Assembly: GCF_002073975.1 (NCBI RefSeq)
Contig: NZ_CP020384.1
Span: 1,302,001 to 1,366,000, forward strand
Length of the DNA stretch: 64,000 bases
Reading direction: 5' to 3'
Origin: Rhodovulum sp. MB263
GTDB taxonomy: Bacteria; Pseudomonadota; Alphaproteobacteria; Rhodobacterales; Rhodobacteraceae
Shown here: positions 56,685 to 64,000 of the stretch, in pieces
Layout: each line of letters starts with the position of its first letter
How positions within the stretch are numbered: the first letter of the stretch is position 1
The notes under the pieces: model-generated
Database searches by the model: none
Told to the model about the DNA's origin: nothing
Seen by the model: only the letters and a program-made list of their open reading frames with translations
Translations under genes and position numbers: made by a program

Positions 56685-57145
56685 GCCGATCCCTCCCGCG
56701 CGAGGCGTTCCAGCCGGTCGGCGGTGACCCGGCCCACCGGGCGGTCATCGACCAGCGCCGCGGGCGCGCAGGCGCAGAGCCCGAGGCAATAGGCGGGTTC
56801 CAGCGTCACCGCGCCATCCTCGGTGGTGCCGTGCCACTCGACCCCCAGACGCGCCTTCAGATCCTCGCCCAGCGCCGCCGCGCCCATCGCCTGACAGGCC
56901 TCGGCCCGGCAGAGGCGCAGCACCCGGCGCCCGCCGGGCCCGGTCCGGAAATCGGGGTAGAAGCTGACCACGCCATGGATCTCGGCCGTGCTGAGCCCCA
57001 GTTCCTCGGCCAGGGCCGGATAGGCCGCGACGGGCACATGGCCGATACTGGCCTGCACCGCATGCAGCACGGGGAGCAGCGGGCCGTCGAGATGCGCATG
57101 GGCCGCGGCGATGCCGCGGCATCGCGCGATGATGTCGGTGGTCAT
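56681..57145 (-). CDS. fdsG: Formate dehydrogenase gamma subunit (2Fe-2S)
   Basis: 154 residues from ATG 57145 with GGGAGG 7 bases upstream; an ATG at 57163 lies before that site and is rejected. NuoE-like: PVLHAVQASIGHVP, EIHGVVSFYPDFR, C-x4-C pattern LCRAEACQAMGA and YCLGLCACAPAALVD holding the 2Fe-2S cysteines. First gene of the fds operon. Confidence 0.95.
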   Translation of the reverse strand: MTTDIIARCRGIAAAHAHLDGPLLPVLHAVQASIGHVPVAAYPALAEELGLSTAEIHGVVSFYPDFRTGPGGRRVLRLCRAEACQAMGAAALGEDLKARLGVEWHGTTEDGAVTLEPAYCLGLCACAPAALVDDRPVGRVTADRLERLAREGSA

Positions 57146-57218
57146 GCAGTCCTCCCTTTGCATGCCATAGTGTGCCGTCTCGGCCCGCGCGTGATCAATG
57201 GCCGGGATTCGTCGGGTG

Positions 57219-57233
57219 ATAGAAATATTCTAT
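57219..57233 (-). promoter_or_regulatory. LysR-type box upstream of fdsG
   Basis: ATAG-N7-CTAT (a T-N11-A dyad, arms ATAGAA/TTCTAT) lies 74 bases upstream of the fdsG start and touches the stop codon of the lysR gene. AT-rich against a GC-rich background. Likely bound by the adjacent LysR protein. Confidence 0.6.
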
Positions 57234-58114
57234 TAAAACTTCACCTGCCGCGCGGCCTCCATCAGCGCGTCGAGCACCGGGGTCATCGGTTCGCGATGGG
57301 GCGCGATCAGCCCGAGCACATGCCCGGCCTCGGGCTCGGTCAGCGGCACCGCGACCAGCGATCCGGCGCCGAGAAAGGGCCGGGCGGTTCTCTGTGGGAG
57401 GATCGTGACCCAGCCCGAGCTCTGGACATGGGCGACCAGCGCCAGAAGCGAGTTCGACTCGAGCCGGGCCGTGGCCACCGCGCCCGCCTCGGCCATATGG
57501 CGGTCGACGATCCGGCGGTTCTGCATGTCCCGGGTCAGCAGGCAGAGCGGTTCGGCCGCGGCCTCGGCCCAGGGCACCGCCCGGCGCCCGGCCAGCGGGT
57601 GATCGGCGCGCATCACCAGCGAGTAATGCTCGGTATAAAGCGGCATCGTCGCGATCCGGCCGAGCGGCTCGTTTTCGAGATAGGTCAGCCCCGCATCGAC
57701 CTGGAGATCGTCCAGCATCTGGACGATTTCCGCCGAATTCCGCGAGAAGATGGTGATTCGCAAATTAGGGTGACGCAACGTCAGAGGGCCGGTCAGCGCG
57801 GTGAGCGCGGCCAGAGCGGTCGGCACCGCGGCAAGCCTCAGATCGCCAGACAGCCCGCGTTTGACCGCGCGCATCTCCTCGCGCAGCGCGCGCGTGTCGG
57901 CGACGATCACCCGGGCGCGTTCCAGCACCCTTGCGCCTTCGGGGGTCAGCCCGCCGAAGCGCGAGCCGCGCCAGACGAGAAGTACGTCAAGTTGTTCCTC
58001 CAACTGCTTTATTGCCGCCGAAAGTGTGGGCTGGGTCACCCCGCAGGCCTCGGCCGCACGACCGAAATGGCGCTCGCGCGCGAGCGCAATGAACATCTCG
58101 AGCTTGTCGATCAT
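57233..58114 (-). CDS. LysR-type regulator of formate dehydrogenase
   Basis: 293 residues from ATG 58114 (GAGGAGGGG upstream); the longer frame has no conserved sequence. Winged helix MIDKLEMFIALARERHFGRAAEACG, VTQPTLSAAIKQLEE, then effector domain (LRLAAVPTALAALTAL, DAGLTYLENEP, GWVTILPQ). Next to and co-oriented with fdsGBA-fdhD-fdsD, as seen for fds-linked LysR proteins in other formate oxidisers; inferred formate-responsive control. Confidence 0.88.
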   Translation of the reverse strand: MIDKLEMFIALARERHFGRAAEACGVTQPTLSAAIKQLEEQLDVLLVWRGSRFGGLTPEGARVLERARVIVADTRALREEMRAVKRGLSGDLRLAAVPTALAALTALTGPLTLRHPNLRITIFSRNSAEIVQMLDDLQVDAGLTYLENEPLGRIATMPLYTEHYSLVMRADHPLAGRRAVPWAEAAAEPLCLLTRDMQNRRIVDRHMAEAGAVATARLESNSLLALVAHVQSSGWVTILPQRTARPFLGAGSLVAVPLTEPEAGHVLGLIAPHREPMTPVLDALMEAARQVKF

Positions 58115-58382
58115 CGGTCCCCTCCTCGCGACAGACTGCACCGGGCCGCGCCTGGCGAAAAGCACCTTAACGGTATCGCAACGCGCATATGGGCCGAGAA
58201 GACGTGATGTGCCGTCCACCATGCGCGCGCTTGAAAAGTGATCCGGAAGCCGCTTTGACTGCGCCTCGCAGCCCTTCCGAGACCGGGGCCGAACCGAAAG
58301 GATGCCAGATGAGGCCGCGCCTGCTTGCCGTCTGCCGAGACTGCCAGCCCCGTTTCCGGGCCGATTGCCGGAGGGGGCCGCG

Positions 58383-60140
58383 ATGAGCCGGCGCAGCCCG
58401 AGGAAGGAGCTGACGCTTGGCCGGGCGCAAAGCCGCGGCCTGCTTCTGGCGGTGCTGGTCTTCAGCATCTTCACCAACCTCCTGATGCTGACCGGCCCGA
58501 TCTTCATGCTGCAGGTCTATGACCGGGTACTGGGCTCGCGCTCGGAAGAGACGCTGGTCGCGCTCTTCATCTTGGTCGCGGCGCTCTATCTGTTCTACTG
58601 GCTGCTCGATTATGCCCGCGGCCGGGTCATGGCGCGGATCGGCGCGCGGCTGCAGGCGGCGCTGTCGCGGCGGGTCTTCGCGGCGATGGTCGAGCGTGCG
58701 GCCCTGCGCGGCGGGCAGGGGCCGGGCGCCACCGCCATCGGCGATCTCGACGCGATCCGCAATCTCTTCGCGGCGCCGGTGCTGCTGGCGCTGTTCGACA
58801 TGCCCTGGACGCCGGTCTTCCTGGCGGCGATCTTCCTGTTTCACCCCTGGCTGGGGCTCGCCGCCATCGGCGGCGGCGCGGTGCTGATCCTGGCCACGCT
58901 CGTCAACCGCTGGCTGACCGGTGGCGCGCTGGAACGCTCGCAGGTGAAATCCTCGCGCGCGGCGCGGCTGGCGCGGCAGGCCGAGGAGGGCGGCGGGCTG
59001 ATCTGGTCGCAGGGCATGGCCCCGGTGATGTCCGAGCGCTGGGCGCGGATGCAGGAGGAGGCCAATGCCGATGGCATGTCGGCCAGCGACCGCAGCGGCA
59101 GCCTCGCCAGCTTCTCGCGCGCCTTCCGCTTCTTCCTGCAATCGGCACTTCTGGCGCTCGGGGCCTATCTCGTGCTGCAGCATGCGGTGACGCCGGGCGC
59201 GATGATCGCCTCGTCGATCCTGCTGGGCCGGGCGCTTGCGCCCATCGAGCAGGTGCTGGGCCAGTGGGCGCTGATCCAGCGCGCCCGCAGCGGCTGGTGC
59301 GCGCTGACCGAGTTCCTGCAATCGGTGCCCGAGAGGATCCGGCCGACCGATCTGCCCGACCCGGTCGCGCATCTTACGGTGAGCAATATCGGCCTGCGCG
59401 CCGCGGCGCCGGGCGCGCCGCCGGTGCTGCAGGGCATCGGCTTCGAGATCGCACCGGGCGAGGCGCTGGGCGTGATCGGCAAAAGCGGCGTCGGCAAGAC
59501 CACGCTGGCGCGGATCATCCAGGGCCTGCTTGCCCCCACGACCGGCGAGGTCCGGCTCGATGGCGCCACGCTCGAGCAATACGGCCCCGAGCGGCTGGGC
59601 CGGGTGATGGGCTGTCTGCCGCAGGAGGTGCGCTTCTTCGACGGCACCGTGGCCGAGAATATCGCCCATATGGAACTGAACCCCGATCCGGCGCGGGTGG
59701 TGCAGGCGGCCAGGCTGGCGCGGGTGCATGACATCATCCTGAAGCTGCCGCAGGGCTATGACACCCTGCTGGTCGAGGGCAGCGGGCTGTTGTCGGGCGG
59801 CCAGCGGCAACGGCTGGCGCTGGCGCGTGCGCTCTATCACGACCCGGTGCTGCTGGTGCTCGACGAGCCCAATTCCGCGCTCGATGCCGACGGCTCCGAG
59901 GCGCTGAACGCGGTCGTGACCGACATGAAACGTGCCGGAAAGTCGGTTCTGATCATGACCCACCGCCCGACCGCCATCGCGGTCTGCGACCGGCTGATGG
60001 TGATCGATGGCGGCCGGCAGAAGGCGCTGGGGCCGCGCGACGAGGTTCTCAGAAGCGCGATCCGGAACGCGCCCGAGGTGCAGCGTGCGATGGGCGCGGC
60101 CCGCAACGCCCCGGTGCCGCAAAGGGAGGCGCGGGGATGA
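58383..60140 (+). CDS. Type I secretion ABC transporter (permease/ATPase, PrtD/HlyB-like)
   Basis: 585 residues from ATG 58383. Six-helix ABC exporter domain (LLLAVLVFSIFTNLLMLTGPIFMLQVYDRVLGSRSEETL by position 20-57), no C39 peptidase, then ATPase with Walker A GKSGVGKTT, signature LLSGGQRQRLALARAL, Walker B LLVLDEPNSALD and H-loop THRP. Exports an unfolded protein through an envelope channel. Overlaps the HlyD gene by 4 bases. The 268 bases upstream, shared with lysR, hold only a doubtful 25-codon frame. Confidence 0.92.
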   Translation: MSRRSPRKELTLGRAQSRGLLLAVLVFSIFTNLLMLTGPIFMLQVYDRVLGSRSEETLVALFILVAALYLFYWLLDYARGRVMARIGARLQAALSRRVFAAMVERAALRGGQGPGATAIGDLDAIRNLFAAPVLLALFDMPWTPVFLAAIFLFHPWLGLAAIGGGAVLILATLVNRWLTGGALERSQVKSSRAARLARQAEEGGGLIWSQGMAPVMSERWARMQEEANADGMSASDRSGSLASFSRAFRFFLQSALLALGAYLVLQHAVTPGAMIASSILLGRALAPIEQVLGQWALIQRARSGWCALTEFLQSVPERIRPTDLPDPVAHLTVSNIGLRAAAPGAPPVLQGIGFEIAPGEALGVIGKSGVGKTTLARIIQGLLAPTTGEVRLDGATLEQYGPERLGRVMGCLPQEVRFFDGTVAENIAHMELNPDPARVVQAARLARVHDIILKLPQGYDTLLVEGSGLLSGGQRQRLALARALYHDPVLLVLDEPNSALDADGSEALNAVVTDMKRAGKSVLIMTHRPTAIAVCDRLMVIDGGRQKALGPRDEVLRSAIRNAPEVQRAMGAARNAPVPQREARG

Positions 60141-61438
60141 GCGCGGGATCGCCCTACAGCGCCCGGTTGCCGCTGGCAGTGGGGATGATCGCCATCCTCT
60201 GCCTGGTGGGCGGCATCGGGGTCTGGAGCGTGGCCACCAGCATCGCGGGCGCCGTCGTCGCGTCGGGCAAGATCAAGGTCGAGTCCGAACGCCAGGTGGT
60301 GCAGCATGCCGATGGCGGCGTGGTCGGCGAGATCCTGGCCAAGGATGGCGACAGGGTCGCGGCCGGGCAAGTGCTGGTCAGGCTCGACGGCACCTTCCTG
60401 CTCTCGGAGCAGATGATCGTCGAACGGCAGCTGCTGGAGATCCAGGCCCGCAAGGCCCGGCTGGTGGCCGAACGCGACGGGCTCGACCGCCCGGATTTCG
60501 TCCTCCTCGACAGGTTCGGCAATATCGATCCCGCCTGGGTCCGCGATCATGTCGACGGCCAGACCCGGCTGTTCGCCGCGCGCAGGGCGGCGCTGGCGCA
60601 GGAGCTCGATCAGTTGCACGAGCAGACCGTGCAGATCGACAATCAGATCGAGGGCACCCGCGCCCAGCAGGAGGCGCTGCAAAGGCAGCTGGGGCTGATC
60701 GAGCAGGAACTGGCCGACAAGATGACCCTCTATCGCCAGAACCTCGTGCCGGCGAGCCAGGTGCTCGCGCTTCAGCGCGAGCAGGCGGGGCTCGAGGGCA
60801 ATATCGGGCGGCTGACCTCGCAGGAGGCCGAGCTGCGCGCCAAGATCTCGGAACTTGCGGTGCGCGGGCTCCGGCTGCAGGAAAGCCGCCGCGAGGATGC
60901 GATCACCACGCTGCGCGATCTTCAATATTCCGAGATCGAGTTGCAGGAGCGCCGGCTCAGCCTGGCCGAGCGGCTGTCGCGGCTCGATATCCGCAGCCCG
61001 GTCGACGGGGTGGTGTTCGGCTCGACGGTGTTCACCGTGGGCTCGGTGGTCACGGCGGCCGAGCCGATGATGTATGTCGTGCCGGGCGGGCAGGCGCTGC
61101 TGGTCTCGGCCAGGGTCGAGACCACCGATATCGACGAGGTGTTCCCGGGCCAGCCGGTCTCGCTGAAATTCACCACCTTCGACAGCCGGACCACGCCCAA
61201 TGTCTCGGGCACCGTGCTGCGTGTCTCGGCCGACGCGCTGACCGACGAGGCGACGCGGGCAAGCTTTTACGAGGTGGTGATCCAGCCCGATATCGGCGAG
61301 ATGGCCGATCTGCCCGATATCGAGCTGGTGCCGGGCATGCCGGTCGAATCCTTCATCCGCACCCGCGACCGCTCGCCGCTGTCTTACCTCCTGCATCCGC
61401 TGGCGGTCTATTTCGAGCGCGCCTTCCGCGAAAGCTGA
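60137..61438 (+). CDS. Type I secretion membrane fusion protein (HlyD/PrtE-like)
   Basis: 433 residues. One N-terminal membrane helix (VGMIAILCLVGGIGVWSVATS), lipoyl half VVQHADGGVVGEILAKDGDRVAAGQ, long coiled-coil hairpin (about 90-290), second lipoyl half LDIRSPVDGVVFG, and beta-barrel VPGGQALLVSARVETTDIDEVFPGQP. Bridges the ABC exporter to a TolC-type channel. No substrate or TolC gene is adjacent. Confidence 0.92.
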   Translation: MSAGSPYSARLPLAVGMIAILCLVGGIGVWSVATSIAGAVVASGKIKVESERQVVQHADGGVVGEILAKDGDRVAAGQVLVRLDGTFLLSEQMIVERQLLEIQARKARLVAERDGLDRPDFVLLDRFGNIDPAWVRDHVDGQTRLFAARRAALAQELDQLHEQTVQIDNQIEGTRAQQEALQRQLGLIEQELADKMTLYRQNLVPASQVLALQREQAGLEGNIGRLTSQEAELRAKISELAVRGLRLQESRREDAITTLRDLQYSEIELQERRLSLAERLSRLDIRSPVDGVVFGSTVFTVGSVVTAAEPMMYVVPGGQALLVSARVETTDIDEVFPGQPVSLKFTTFDSRTTPNVSGTVLRVSADALTDEATRASFYEVVIQPDIGEMADLPDIELVPGMPVESFIRTRDRSPLSYLLHPLAVYFERAFRES

Positions 61439-61527
61439 GCCTGTCCGGCGCGGCCGCCGGTGGGGCTTGACCCGGGGCGAGGCTCGCCGCAGCCTGCGCC
61501 CGGCAATGCGCAAACGGGAGGAAACGC

Positions 61528-62298
61528 ATGGAAAATCCGGTCAACAGGTTCAAGGCAGGGCTGAGGGAGGGGCGCCATCAGCTTGGGGTGTGGAACGCGA
61601 TCCTGCATCCGACGGTCACCGAATGCCTGGCCGCCTGCGGCTTCGACTGGATCGTGATCGACGGCGAACACGGGCCGATGGAGGTGACCGATGCGCTGCC
61701 CGCGCTGCAGGCGGTGGCGGGCTATCCGGGGGCTACGGCGGTGGTGCGCCCGGCGATCAATGACTGGGTGCTGATCAAGCGCCATCTCGATCAGGGGGCG
61801 CAGACGCTGATGCTGCCCTATGTGCAGTCGCGCGACGAGGCCGAGGCGGCGGTGCAGGCGATGCGCTATCCGCCGCGCGGGCTGCGCGGGATGGCCGGGA
61901 TGACGCGGGCCTGCCGCTACGGGCTGGTGACCGATTACGCCCGCCGCGCCGAGGACGAGCTGTGCCTGATCCTGCAGATCGAGACCGTGGCCGCGCTCGA
62001 GCGGCTGGAGGAGATCGCGACCGTCGAGGGCGTCGACGGCATCTTCATCGGCCCGGCCGATCTGTCGGCCAGCATGGGCTATCCGGGCCAGCCCGGGCAT
62101 CCCGCCGTGGTCGCGGCCATTGAAGGCGCCATCGGGCGGCTGAAGGCGGTGGGGGTGCCCGCCGGCATCCTGGCGCTCGATCCCGATTTCGCGCGGAATT
62201 GCATCGCGCTCGGGACCGGCTTCACCGCGGTCGGGGTCGACATGGTCACATTGCAGCGCGGGATGACGGCGCTGGTCGAGACCTTCGCAGGCGGCTGA
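61528..62298 (+). CDS. HpcH/HpaI aldolase family (2-oxo-3-deoxy/4-hydroxy-2-oxo acid aldolase)
   Basis: 256 residues. LGVWNAILHPTVTECLAACGFDWIVIDGEHGP (catalytic His/metal region), GAQTLMLPYVQSRDEAE, LQIETVAALERLEEIATVEGVDGIFIGPADLSASMG are diagnostic of class II pyruvate aldolases. Splits 4-hydroxy-2-oxo acids into pyruvate and an aldehyde. Good SD GGGAGGAAACGC. No pathway partner adjacent, so substrate unknown. Confidence 0.9.
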   Translation: MENPVNRFKAGLREGRHQLGVWNAILHPTVTECLAACGFDWIVIDGEHGPMEVTDALPALQAVAGYPGATAVVRPAINDWVLIKRHLDQGAQTLMLPYVQSRDEAEAAVQAMRYPPRGLRGMAGMTRACRYGLVTDYARRAEDELCLILQIETVAALERLEEIATVEGVDGIFIGPADLSASMGYPGQPGHPAVVAAIEGAIGRLKAVGVPAGILALDPDFARNCIALGTGFTAVGVDMVTLQRGMTALVETFAGG

Positions 62299-62343
62299 AC
62301 AGGCTGAACAGATCGGGCAGACTGAACAGACCGGGCGGGGGGC

Positions 62344-63651
62344 TCAGGCGCTGATGCGGGCGATCTGGCGGCGGTCGTAGGAAGACGGGATGCCCAGCAC
62401 GTCGCGATACTTGGCGACGGTGCGGCGGGCGAGGGCAAATCCCGCCGCCTTGGCCTCGGCCGCGATCGCCGCATCCGAAAGCGGCCGGGCCGGGTTCTCC
62501 TTGGCCACGATATCGCCCACCAAGGCGATCAGCGCATCCTGCGACGGCCCGTCCTCGCCCGATCCGGGGGTGAAGGCGCGGCTGAAGAAGGTCCGCAGCG
62601 GCACCGTGCCGCGCGGCGTCTCGATCATCCGGTGCTGCACCGCGCGGCTGACGGTCGAGGCATGCAGGCCCAGCTCCTCGGCCACGTCCTCGGTGCCGAG
62701 CGGGTGCAGATGGCGCGGGCCGCGGTCGAGATAATCGCCCTGTCGCCGCACCAGGCAGACCGCGGCCGCCAGCAGGGTGGAATGCCGCCGCTCGACCGCG
62801 CGGGCCAGCCATTGCGCGCGCGAGCGGGCCCGGGTGGCATAGGTCCGCGCGGCGGTGTCGCGCCCGGTCTCGGGGGCTTCGGTGACCTTGATCGCGGGCA
62901 GGGCCGAGCGGTTCAGCTCGACCGCCCAGGTGCCGTCCTTGCGGATCACCCTCAGATCGGGCGGCAGGATCGGGGGCTCGGTCGCGGCGAAGGCGAGGCC
63001 GGGCTTGGGATCGAGCCCGCGGATCGCGCGCAGCGCATTGCGCACGTCCTGGGGCGTGCCGTCGCAAAGCTCGGCCAGCGCGTCGATCCGGCCCTCGGCG
63101 ACCATTCCGAGATTGTCGAGAATGACCGACAGCTCCCAGGTCAGCATGTCCCTGTCCTCGGCCTGAAGCCGGAGGCAGTCGGCAAGTCCGCGGGCGAAAA
63201 GCCCGGCCGGTTCGAACTGTTGCAGCCGTGCCAGCACCGCCTCGGCCACGCTGATCGGCACCCCGGCCGCGGCGGCGACGGCCTCGGGCGGGCTGCCGAG
63301 CCAGCCGGTCGGCTCCAGCGCCTCGGCGAAGGTCTCGGCCACGCGGGCCAGGCGCGGATCGGGAAAGGCCAGCGCGATCTGGCGCAGGACATGGTCGTAA
63401 AGGCTGGGCTTGTCCGAGGCCAGCGCCGCGACCGCGTCGAAATCGGAGCCTGCGCCGCTGCCCGCAACGCCGCTCGGCACGGCGCGCAACGCCTGCGGCA
63501 CGGATACTTCGAGACAGGGATTCTCCAGCGCCTCCTCGGCCAGATAGGCCGAGAGGTCGACCGCCGTCATCTGCAGGATCCTGAGCGCCGCCTGCATCTT
63601 CGCGGTCATGGCCAGACCCTGGGTCTGGCGCTGGGAAACCATCATCTCCAT
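62344..63651 (-). CDS. rpoN: RNA polymerase sigma-54 factor
   Basis: 435 residues. Region I is Gln-rich (QRQTQGLAMTAKMQAALRILQMTAVDLSAYL), the core-binding domain follows, and the C-terminal RpoN box is ARRTVAKYRD (the last residue usually Glu). Directs -24/-12 promoters with enhancer-binding activators such as NifA. It lies downstream of fixX on the same strand, suggesting the nitrogen-fixation copy (rpoN1/nifR4-like) of a photosynthetic relative. Confidence 0.94.
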   Translation of the reverse strand: MEMMVSQRQTQGLAMTAKMQAALRILQMTAVDLSAYLAEEALENPCLEVSVPQALRAVPSGVAGSGAGSDFDAVAALASDKPSLYDHVLRQIALAFPDPRLARVAETFAEALEPTGWLGSPPEAVAAAAGVPISVAEAVLARLQQFEPAGLFARGLADCLRLQAEDRDMLTWELSVILDNLGMVAEGRIDALAELCDGTPQDVRNALRAIRGLDPKPGLAFAATEPPILPPDLRVIRKDGTWAVELNRSALPAIKVTEAPETGRDTAARTYATRARSRAQWLARAVERRHSTLLAAAVCLVRRQGDYLDRGPRHLHPLGTEDVAEELGLHASTVSRAVQHRMIETPRGTVPLRTFFSRAFTPGSGEDGPSQDALIALVGDIVAKENPARPLSDAAIAAEAKAAGFALARRTVAKYRDVLGIPSSYDRRQIARISA

Positions 63652-63662
63652 GGTACAACCCT

Positions 63663-63682
63663 AACACGGAAACGACCGTGTT
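63663..63682 (-). promoter_or_regulatory. Inverted repeat just upstream of rpoN
   Basis: AACACGG-AAACGA-CCGTGTT, 7-bp perfect arms, 11 bases before the rpoN ATG. Could occlude ribosome binding as a hairpin in the leader or act as an operator. Confidence 0.45.
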
Positions 63683-63835
63683 CCACACTCATAGCGCAGC
63701 ATTCCGGCAGGACCTTTCGTCAGGATCCTGCATCGGGCCCTGCCGCAAAATCCGGTTGCCCGGCTGGCGGAGGGGCCTGTCGCGACCGGGCGCGGGCATC
63801 TGGTCCGTGCCTGTCGCAGACCGCGGTCCGGTGGC

Positions 63836-64000
63836 TCAGCCGAACTTGAAGAGAACCCCGTAACCACCTCTGGGATAAGACCATTCCAGCTCGCCCGTGG
63901 CCTGGCACACGATCCGGCAGGTGCCGCATTCCATGCAACCGTCGGCCGCGACCTCGACCTGGCCCTGCTCGTTGATCGAATAGCAGCCGGCCGGGCAGAT
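63836..64000 (-). CDS. fixX: Ferredoxin-like protein FixX, C-terminal part (5' truncated by window edge)
   Basis: Last 54 residues. CPAGCY and [12 protein letters not shown] supply the cysteines of the 4Fe-4S cluster, and the end [14 protein letters not shown] is the FixX/ETF-QO ferredoxin signature. With FixABC it bifurcates electrons from NADH to ferredoxin/flavodoxin for nitrogenase. fixABC is expected just beyond the right edge. Confidence 0.92.
   Translation of the reverse strand: MCPAGCYSINEQGQVEVAADGCMECGTCRIVCQATGELEWSYPRGGYGVLFKFG

Noticed and set aside
57185-57200. FNR-type site near GTGATCAATGG
   Set aside because: Only one half-site resembles TTGAT; the dyad TTGAT-N4-ATCAA is not present.
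58308-58385. 25-codon Cys/Arg-rich frame ending at the type I exporter start
   Set aside because: Short, weak ribosome site, no recognisable relative; most likely chance.

Overview
The window is a GC-rich, densely packed alphaproteobacterial chromosome segment. Gene content (form II RuBisCO operon, FdsGBA-type formate dehydrogenase, rpoN next to a fixX ferredoxin, PntAB, Gly-Arg-rich RhlE-like helicase) points to Rhodobacterales/Paracoccaceae. The best guess is a metabolically versatile purple non-sulfur bacterium of the Rhodobacter/Rhodovulum kind; this assignment is inferred from gene content only.

Layout. 1-9.3 kb holds housekeeping genes: the RNase J 3' end, a DEAD-box helicase, ExoD, a phytase-like periplasmic protein, an L-2-hydroxyacid (lactate/malate-type) dehydrogenase, RF3 and a frameshifted pentapeptide-repeat gene. 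9.4-21.8 kb is a mosaic of single genes: alpha/beta hydrolase, Usp, orphan ParA, atypical SDR, acyltransferase, PepN, a divergent photolyase-like protein, a glutamine amidotransferase, cytochrome c, GNAT, kynureninase and a membrane methyltransferase. 21.9-29.1 kb carries pntAB, a DUF3422 gene and two M20 peptidase-family genes. 29.2-30.2 kb is a short accessory patch.

30.2-43.2 kb is the Calvin-cycle region, all on the minus strand except the divergent activator cbbR. Its order is cbbF-P-T-G-K-A-M-E, then an intrinsic terminator and a transposase remnant, then a second unit redoxin-cbbZ-cbbY with its own terminator. cbbM is bracketed by two strong stem-loops.

43.2-46.2 kb is a copper efflux operon (copA-cueR) behind a textbook MerR-type promoter with a 19-bp spacer. 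A very similar site lies 24 kb away in front of the cytochrome c gene, suggesting a small CueR regulon. 46.2-50.6 kb is a cobalamin-riboswitch operon, btuC-btuD-exbB-exbD-exbD-tonB. 50.8-58.1 kb is the NAD-dependent molybdenum formate dehydrogenase locus (lysR, fdsG, fdsB, fdsA, fdhD, fdsD). It could supply CO2 and NADH to the Calvin cycle, and it has an LTTR box just upstream of fdsG and an odd 451-bp gap between fdsB and fdsA. 58.4-61.4 kb encodes a type I secretion ABC/HlyD pair. The right end has an HpaI-like aldolase, rpoN and the 3' end of fixX, so a fix/nif cluster probably continues beyond the window.

No tRNA, rRNA or CRISPR array was seen. The clearest novelty leads are the predicted copper-controlled cytochrome c, the split Calvin operon with a redoxin translationally coupled to cbbZ, the degenerate photolyase and the homopolymer frameshift in the pentapeptide gene.
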